From contig NZ_SSNA01000071.1 of the NCBI RefSeq assembly GCF_004799445.1, positions 1 to 64,000 of the forward strand: DNA of 64,000 nt, in the 5' to 3' direction. The DNA is from Bradyrhizobium sp. Its GTDB lineage: Bacteria > Pseudomonadota > Alphaproteobacteria > Rhizobiales > Xanthobacteraceae. Under the pieces are notes generated by a model that saw only the letters and a list, made by a program, of their open reading frames with translations, did no database searches and was not told where the DNA came from. Position numbers and translations under genes: made by a program. Shown here in pieces: positions 59,546 through 64,000 of this stretch (its first letter is position 1; every line of letters starts with the position of its first letter).

Positions 59546-59582
59546 GACGAGAATTCCTCTCTCAGGAGCCAAGGCGATGGAC

Positions 59583-60671
59583 TCAATAGCCGGTCATCTC
59601 CAGATATCCAACCCCGCCATGGCTGCCCGCAAAACCGATCGGCCCTTCCCAATAGGGAAAGCTCGTTCCCATCCAGCTGTTCGCATTCAGCGGCACACAG
59701 GAGATCGCGAGGTTCAGAGAGGGAATTGCAATATCCCAGGTGGTCGGGATTTTGCGCCCTTCGATCCCGGTCAAGGTCTTCGGCGTCATGGTGATATCGG
59801 CGGACGCGATTTGCCGGGTTTTGCCATCCGGCAAAATCCAGTTGCCGGAAGCGTAGTGATGGCCGTCGTTCTGACGCAGCCGGAACAGCATGAGCTTTTC
59901 GCCGGAGTTCAAGTGCAGCGACAACCAATCCCAACCGGTTTGACCTGAGGCGAGCGGCTGGCTGCTCCACTCGCGGTCCATCCAGGCTTGTCCGGTGACT
60001 TCGACCGGCCGGTCGTCGATGGTGATGCTGCCGGTCGCCCTGAAATAGGGCTGGCTGAAATAATACGAGGCCTGTCCCCGTTCGGATTTCCGGCTGTAGC
60101 CGGCCTCTCCCTGCAGCACCACTGCGTGATCGGCGTCGAGCCGTAGCGCGTAGGCGAAATCGGCGCCCGAAGCGCTAAGCTCAAGCGGCGCGAGCGTATT
60201 CTCGCGCATGCCATCGAGCCCGCGCATTTGCCATGAGTCGATCCAGGCGCGATATGGCGTTGCCTCGACGCCGGCCTGGCCGACCCCGCCGCGGGCGAAG
60301 GCTTCGCTGTAGCGGTGGGCGTCGGCGCGCGTGACGGCTGCGTGGCCCATCCATAGCTGCTGATTGGCCCACCCTTCCTGCTGTGGGCCAGGACGGGTGG
60401 TCTGACGGAACAAGGTCCATTGCGCGCCATAGGCTGTGCCGGCCGAATCCACGAGATTGGCGGTCAGGTACCACCACTCGATGCGATAGTCCGGATGCGG
60501 GCCATGATCGGCTGGAAAGGCAAAGGTCTTGCCCGGGACGACGGGCGCGAAACCTTCTCCGCTCATGCCAAGCCCGGCAAAGCCCTGTGCAAAGCCGGGC
60601 GTGCGGCTGACGGCGAGAACAAGCGCGCCGCCCGCGAAGCCGCGCCGCGATATTCGAAGCCTATCGTTCAT
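59583..60671 (-). CDS. AttH/CrtC-type lipocalin-like protein, Tat-exported, 362 aa
   Basis: A twin-arginine leader (RISRRGFAGGALVLAVS) is followed by the hydroxyneurosporene-synthase/AttH fold: HPDYRIEWWYLTANLVD, then WTLFRQTTRP near the N terminus, VTGQAWMDREWSSQPLAS and GWDWLSLHLNSGEKLMLF. Members include carotenoid 1,2-hydratase and AttH proteins linked to ABC exporters. Since its ATG overlaps the stop of the FtsX-like permease by 11 bases, it should work with that exporter in the periplasm, perhaps binding or hydrating a lipid. Catalysis is not established. Confidence 0.85.
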   Translation of the reverse strand: MNDRLRISRRGFAGGALVLAVSRTPGFAQGFAGLGMSGEGFAPVVPGKTFAFPADHGPHPDYRIEWWYLTANLVDSAGTAYGAQWTLFRQTTRPGPQQEGWANQQLWMGHAAVTRADAHRYSEAFARGGVGQAGVEATPYRAWIDSWQMRGLDGMRENTLAPLELSASGADFAYALRLDADHAVVLQGEAGYSRKSERGQASYYFSQPYFRATGSITIDDRPVEVTGQAWMDREWSSQPLASGQTGWDWLSLHLNSGEKLMLFRLRQNDGHHYASGNWILPDGKTRQIASADITMTPKTLTGIEGRKIPTTWDIAIPSLNLAISCVPLNANSWMGTSFPYWEGPIGFAGSHGGVGYLEMTGY

Positions 60672-63123
60672 CGGCGAAAACCTTGATCAAGGCTGCCGGT
60701 TGCATCCGCGCCAGCTTGAGAACGGGAATCATCGCGGCGACCAGCGAAGCCGCGATGGCCACGCCGAGAAGCTCGATCAATTGCAGTGGGAAGACGTGAA
60801 ACGGCAGCCGCCAGCCGAACGCTTTTACATTCACCACGGCGATCAGGCACCACGCGACCAACAGGCCCAGCGGCAGCGCGAGCAGCGCCGTGATCAGCGC
60901 CACCGACATGGTCTTCAGGAGTTCAATGGCCGCAAGCTGCCGGCGCGTGATCCCGATCGCCCAGAGCGGCGCAAGCTGTGGCAGCCGGGAATTGCCGAGC
61001 GTGAGCAGGCTGGTCAGCAAGGCAATGCCGGCGACCCCAAGCGTGAAGGCATTCAGCGCCGCCGTCACCGCGAAGGTCCGGTTGAAGATCTGCGTCGATT
61101 CGGCCTTCAGCGTCGCTTGGTCCACGAGGTTTCGGCCATCCAGTCCGAATTTGTCAGCCAGCGCCGACATCAGCGCCGGAACCGCCGCTGGCGCGACGCG
61201 CAAGCCAAGTCGCGTCAGTGGGATATCGGGAAAACGCCGGATCAGCGCGGCAAAATTGACCGCGATCTGCCCCTTGGGATTGCCGTAATCCGCGTAGATG
61301 CCGACCACTTCGAGCGTCCAGTTTCCTCCGGGTGCGGGCACCTCGACCGCGTCGCCGATGGCAAGCTTCAGCCGTCGGGCCAGCTGCTCGCTGATCAGGC
61401 CGCTATCGCCCGCACGAAGCCTGGCCCAATGGTCTGCGGTCGATTGGAGCAGTGGCCAGTGATCGCGGTAGGTCGCGTGATCGGCGATGCCGAGAACTTC
61501 AACCGGCGCTCCATTGATCTGGGTTTCGGCTCGGCCGCCGGGCAGGATCGCCGCGACTTCGGGGCGTTCGCGAAGCCACGCTTTGATGGCTGTGGCCTGC
61601 GCATCGTCAGATGCATTGATGTAAACGTCCGCCGCCAACCGCCCGTCGAGCCAGGCGGTAAACGTTCGGCTGAAGGTTTCGACCATGGTGCCGACGCCGA
61701 CATTGACCGAGAGCGCGAGCAGCAGCGCCATCAGCGCCAGCGACCATCCCGAAAGTTGCTGACGGCTGTCCGCCCAGAACCAGACCGCCAGCGCGCGTTT
61801 CGCACGCCGCTGGCCCTGAGCCAGCACCAGTTCCAGAACCGCAGGCAATCCCAGCGCCGCGGCGAGCAACAGCGCCGCGAGCAGCGCAAAACCTGAAACC
61901 AGGGAATCGCCGAGCCACAGAAAGCCGCCGGCGGCGCCGAGCACGGCGAGGGCAACCGTGCTCTGCAACACCAGCCATCTGTGCTGCGCCTGTTGCCATG
62001 CATAGGGCTGGGCCGCGGCCAGCACCGAGAGGCGGATCGCTTTCAAGAGGCTCGCGGTCGCAGCCAGCAGCGCACCGACGACGCTGATGGCGAGGCCGGC
62101 GATCCACCACTCCGGCTTGAGCGTCAGCTGACCGGGAATCTGCGCGCCATAAAGCCCGCGCAACGACGCTGCGACATCGGGCAGCAGCGCGGCTGCGATC
62201 AGGTAGCCGCAGACCAGCCCCACCAGGCCCGCCACCAGCGCCAGCGATATCAGTTCGACGACCAGCACCGTGTTCAGCATGCGCGCCGATACCCCGCAGG
62301 CGCGCAAGGTTCGCAACATCGGCAGACGTTGCTCGAACGCAAGGCCAATCGCGGAGTTGACGATGAACAGCCCGACGAAGAATGACAGCATGCCGAACGC
62401 CGTCAGGTTCAGGTGAAAACTGTCGGTGAGGCGTTCGAGATCGCTCTCCGCGTCCGGCGCTATCAGGTGGAGCTTGTCACCGGTGACATTCTCGAGCGGG
62501 ACGCGGTGGCCTCCGGCCTTGCCGATCAGGAGGCGGGAGACTTGACCGGGCAGTTTGAGAAGCCGCTGCGCAATGCCGATATCGACCACCATGATGCCCG
62601 GCGCGAGTTGCGCCGCCACGCGAAGCGGCGGCAGCACGGCGCTGCCGCTCGCCGGGGGCGAGGCGCCTTCCGGCAGCCCGAGCTCGGAAAGCGTCTCGGG
62701 CGACACCAGGATTTCTCCCGGTGGTGTGACGAAGGATTGCAGGCCTGCTCTTCCAATCGCCGGCGCATTGCCGACTTCGGCCGGCAGCGTGACAGGCTCG
62801 ATACCGAGAAGCCGGAATGACCTGCCGCCGATCTGGATGCGGCCCTCGAGTACCGGCGACACCGGCCATCCGGCGCGGCGCAGGTCGACGAAGAGTTGCT
62901 GCGGGAAGGTGGCGCCGCTACGGCCGACCAGGGCTGCCGTTCTGGCGCCGCCGAAAGTGGCGGCCGCGCGGTCGTAACTGCTGCGAGCCTGCTGGTTCAG
63001 TGCCTGTACGCCGCTCCACAGCGCGGTCGCCGAAATCAGGCCGATCAGCAAGGTGGCGAGCTGCATCGGATGCCGCCGCCAATGACTCAGGAGAACCGCG
63101 AGAATCCACAGGATGCGGTTCAT
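60661..63123 (-). CDS. FtsX-like ABC transporter permease, 820 aa
   Basis: Two halves each hold an FtsX/MacB-like membrane unit: TM1 at ~18-40, a periplasmic domain, and TM groups at ~230-330; then two further hydrophobic segments (~370-430) and a second set of helices around 450-480 and 680-810. FGMLSFFVGLFIVNSAIGLAF and FTLGVAGIALLTSLLTL match FtsX cores. Such large duplicated permeases move lipids or lipoproteins with a LolD-type ATPase. Its ATG overlaps the ATPase stop (ATGA), and it overlaps the AttH-like start, giving a fixed three-gene exporter module. Confidence 0.9.
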   Translation of the reverse strand: MNRILWILAVLLSHWRRHPMQLATLLIGLISATALWSGVQALNQQARSSYDRAAATFGGARTAALVGRSGATFPQQLFVDLRRAGWPVSPVLEGRIQIGGRSFRLLGIEPVTLPAEVGNAPAIGRAGLQSFVTPPGEILVSPETLSELGLPEGASPPASGSAVLPPLRVAAQLAPGIMVVDIGIAQRLLKLPGQVSRLLIGKAGGHRVPLENVTGDKLHLIAPDAESDLERLTDSFHLNLTAFGMLSFFVGLFIVNSAIGLAFEQRLPMLRTLRACGVSARMLNTVLVVELISLALVAGLVGLVCGYLIAAALLPDVAASLRGLYGAQIPGQLTLKPEWWIAGLAISVVGALLAATASLLKAIRLSVLAAAQPYAWQQAQHRWLVLQSTVALAVLGAAGGFLWLGDSLVSGFALLAALLLAAALGLPAVLELVLAQGQRRAKRALAVWFWADSRQQLSGWSLALMALLLALSVNVGVGTMVETFSRTFTAWLDGRLAADVYINASDDAQATAIKAWLRERPEVAAILPGGRAETQINGAPVEVLGIADHATYRDHWPLLQSTADHWARLRAGDSGLISEQLARRLKLAIGDAVEVPAPGGNWTLEVVGIYADYGNPKGQIAVNFAALIRRFPDIPLTRLGLRVAPAAVPALMSALADKFGLDGRNLVDQATLKAESTQIFNRTFAVTAALNAFTLGVAGIALLTSLLTLGNSRLPQLAPLWAIGITRRQLAAIELLKTMSVALITALLALPLGLLVAWCLIAVVNVKAFGWRLPFHVFPLQLIELLGVAIAASLVAAMIPVLKLARMQPAALIKVFADER

Positions 63124-63794
63124 GTGATCAGTCCCGCGCTGAGGTTGACGTGCCGGTCGAGCGTGGCGGCCAGCCGCGCCGAGTGGGTGACCATCAGAAA
63201 GCCGCAGCCGGTTCGAGCGACCAGATCGCGCGCGAGCGCGAGAACGTCATCTGCGGTCGCCTCGTCGAGGTTACCGGTGGGTTCGTCGGCAAGCAGTAGC
63301 AGCGGCTTGACCTCCAGCGCGCGGCCGATCGCGACCCGCTGCTGCTGGCCGCCGGATAATTGCTCGGGATAGCGGTCCAAGAGGCCGCCGAGGCCCAATC
63401 GTTCGACGAGCTCGGCATGCCAGGCCGCATCGTGGCAGCCGGCAATGCGAGACTGAAACACGAGGTTATCCCTCACATTGAGGCTCGGGATCAGGTTGAA
63501 TTGCTGAAATACCAGACCGAGCCGGTCGCGCCGCATTGCCGCCAGGCCAGCTTCGCCGAGATCCGAGAGCGACGTGTCGGCGAGCCTGATTTCGCCGGCG
63601 TCGGCCCGATCGAGGCCCGCGATCAGGTGCAACAGCGTACTCTTGCCGCTGCCGGATTCGCCAGTCAGCGCGACGCGCTCGCCTGCCGCGACGCTCAGGT
63701 TCACCCCGCGCAGGACGGCGATTTGCTCGCCGGCGGAACGATAGGCCTTGGTCAGATTGCGAACGCTCAGCACGATCTGTTTGCCGGTTGTCAT
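63120..63794 (-). CDS. LolD/MacB-type ABC transporter ATPase, 224 aa
   Basis: Walker A GESGSGKST (~45-53), Q-loop FQQFNLIPSLNVRDNL, signature LSGGQQQRVAIGRAL, Walker B LLLLADEPTGNLD and the switch His (MVTHSARLA) are all intact. The DEPTGNLD motif places it with the LolD/MacB/FtsE exporters. It drives the adjacent FtsX-like permease. It is the first gene of the operon 63794-59153. The ~200 bp to the window end hold its promoter and no supported gene. Confidence 0.93.
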   Translation of the reverse strand: MTTGKQIVLSVRNLTKAYRSAGEQIAVLRGVNLSVAAGERVALTGESGSGKSTLLHLIAGLDRADAGEIRLADTSLSDLGEAGLAAMRRDRLGLVFQQFNLIPSLNVRDNLVFQSRIAGCHDAAWHAELVERLGLGGLLDRYPEQLSGGQQQRVAIGRALEVKPLLLLADEPTGNLDEATADDVLALARDLVARTGCGFLMVTHSARLAATLDRHVNLSAGLIT

Positions 63795-64000
63795 GCGAAG
63801 CGTGTCACCATGGAAGCCCTATGATCGTCGCGCAACGTACCAAGACCATACCGGAGATCGCGGTCTCAGACATGACGGCGACGCGATCGTCGTCCGGTTG
63901 CGGCTTCCGTCCGAAACTGCATCGGGCGGCGGCCTGAGAGCAAGCGGGATCCAGCCAAAATGCCTGGTTGCATTGCCTGATCGGGCTTGGGTAGCATTGG

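Noticed and set aside
63810..63930. A short ATG frame of ~38 codons near the right edge
   Set aside because: It has no ribosome site and no resemblance to known proteins; it is too short to support.

Overview
The window is a GC-rich, gene-dense chromosomal segment whose protein families and dispersed intergenic repeats point to an alphaproteobacterium of the Bradyrhizobium/Rhodopseudomonas group (Nitrobacteraceae), most likely Bradyrhizobium. Supporting signs are many solute-binding-protein ABC systems, isoquinoline-oxidoreductase-type molybdoenzyme subunits, HWE-type and hybrid histidine kinases, and three intergenic palindromic repeats of a kind typical for that genus. No rRNA, tRNA, CRISPR array, prophage or intact insertion sequence was seen.

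Layout. 1-985: end of an ECF sigma factor and its coupled membrane anti-sigma factor. 1128-5241: a three-gene periplasmic molybdenum hydroxylase (three-haem cytochrome c, [2Fe-2S] subunit, Mo subunit). 5355-7156: a MetE-like methyltransferase and a HAD hydrolase. 7256-19599: an amide/urea nitrogen-acquisition locus. A response regulator and a very unusual sensor kinase (NCS1 transporter fold fused to a Cys cluster, kinase and receiver) face away from an operon of a five-component urea/amide ABC transporter (urtABCDE type), formamidase (fmdA), an FmdB zinc ribbon and aliphatic amidase (amiE). The transporter would import short amides or urea, the two amidases would release ammonia, and the divergent kinase is placed to sense the substrate. 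No urease is present here.

19656-28656: a REC-PAS-HWE kinase translationally coupled to a giant (about 2,090 aa) hybrid kinase with an 11-unit HAMP-type array, GAF, kinase core and three receivers, preceded by an MCE/MlaD-like protein. 28935-29768: a phytanoyl-CoA dioxygenase-like enzyme. 29848-35827: a branched-chain-amino-acid-type ABC operon with two tandem paralogous binding proteins. 36008-38917: a multi-PAS hybrid kinase. 39111-43197: a di-haem cytochrome c, an NDP-forming acyl-CoA synthetase and a DUF1614 membrane protein.

43432-48467: a GST, an exported UraD/UraH pair (lower urate pathway, without urate oxidase), a small conserved hypothetical, a spermidine-synthase-like protein, an AMP-forming acyl-CoA synthetase, and the N-terminal remnant of an iron-containing alcohol dehydrogenase. 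48905-53265: an RND efflux pump (adaptor plus transporter, no outer-membrane factor), with a 25-bp dyad upstream. 53384-54580: an orphan ABC binding protein. 54812-56666: two tandem exported alpha/beta hydrolases, the second with a C-terminal LysM domain. 56713-58953: an Mpo1-like / epimerase / isoprenylcysteine-methyltransferase-like operon. 59153-63794: a LolD/FtsX-type ABC exporter with an AttH/CrtC-type lipocalin-like protein and a MAPEG protein. The last 200 bp hold no supported gene.

All family calls come from reading motifs and sequence resemblance by eye. No database search was run.
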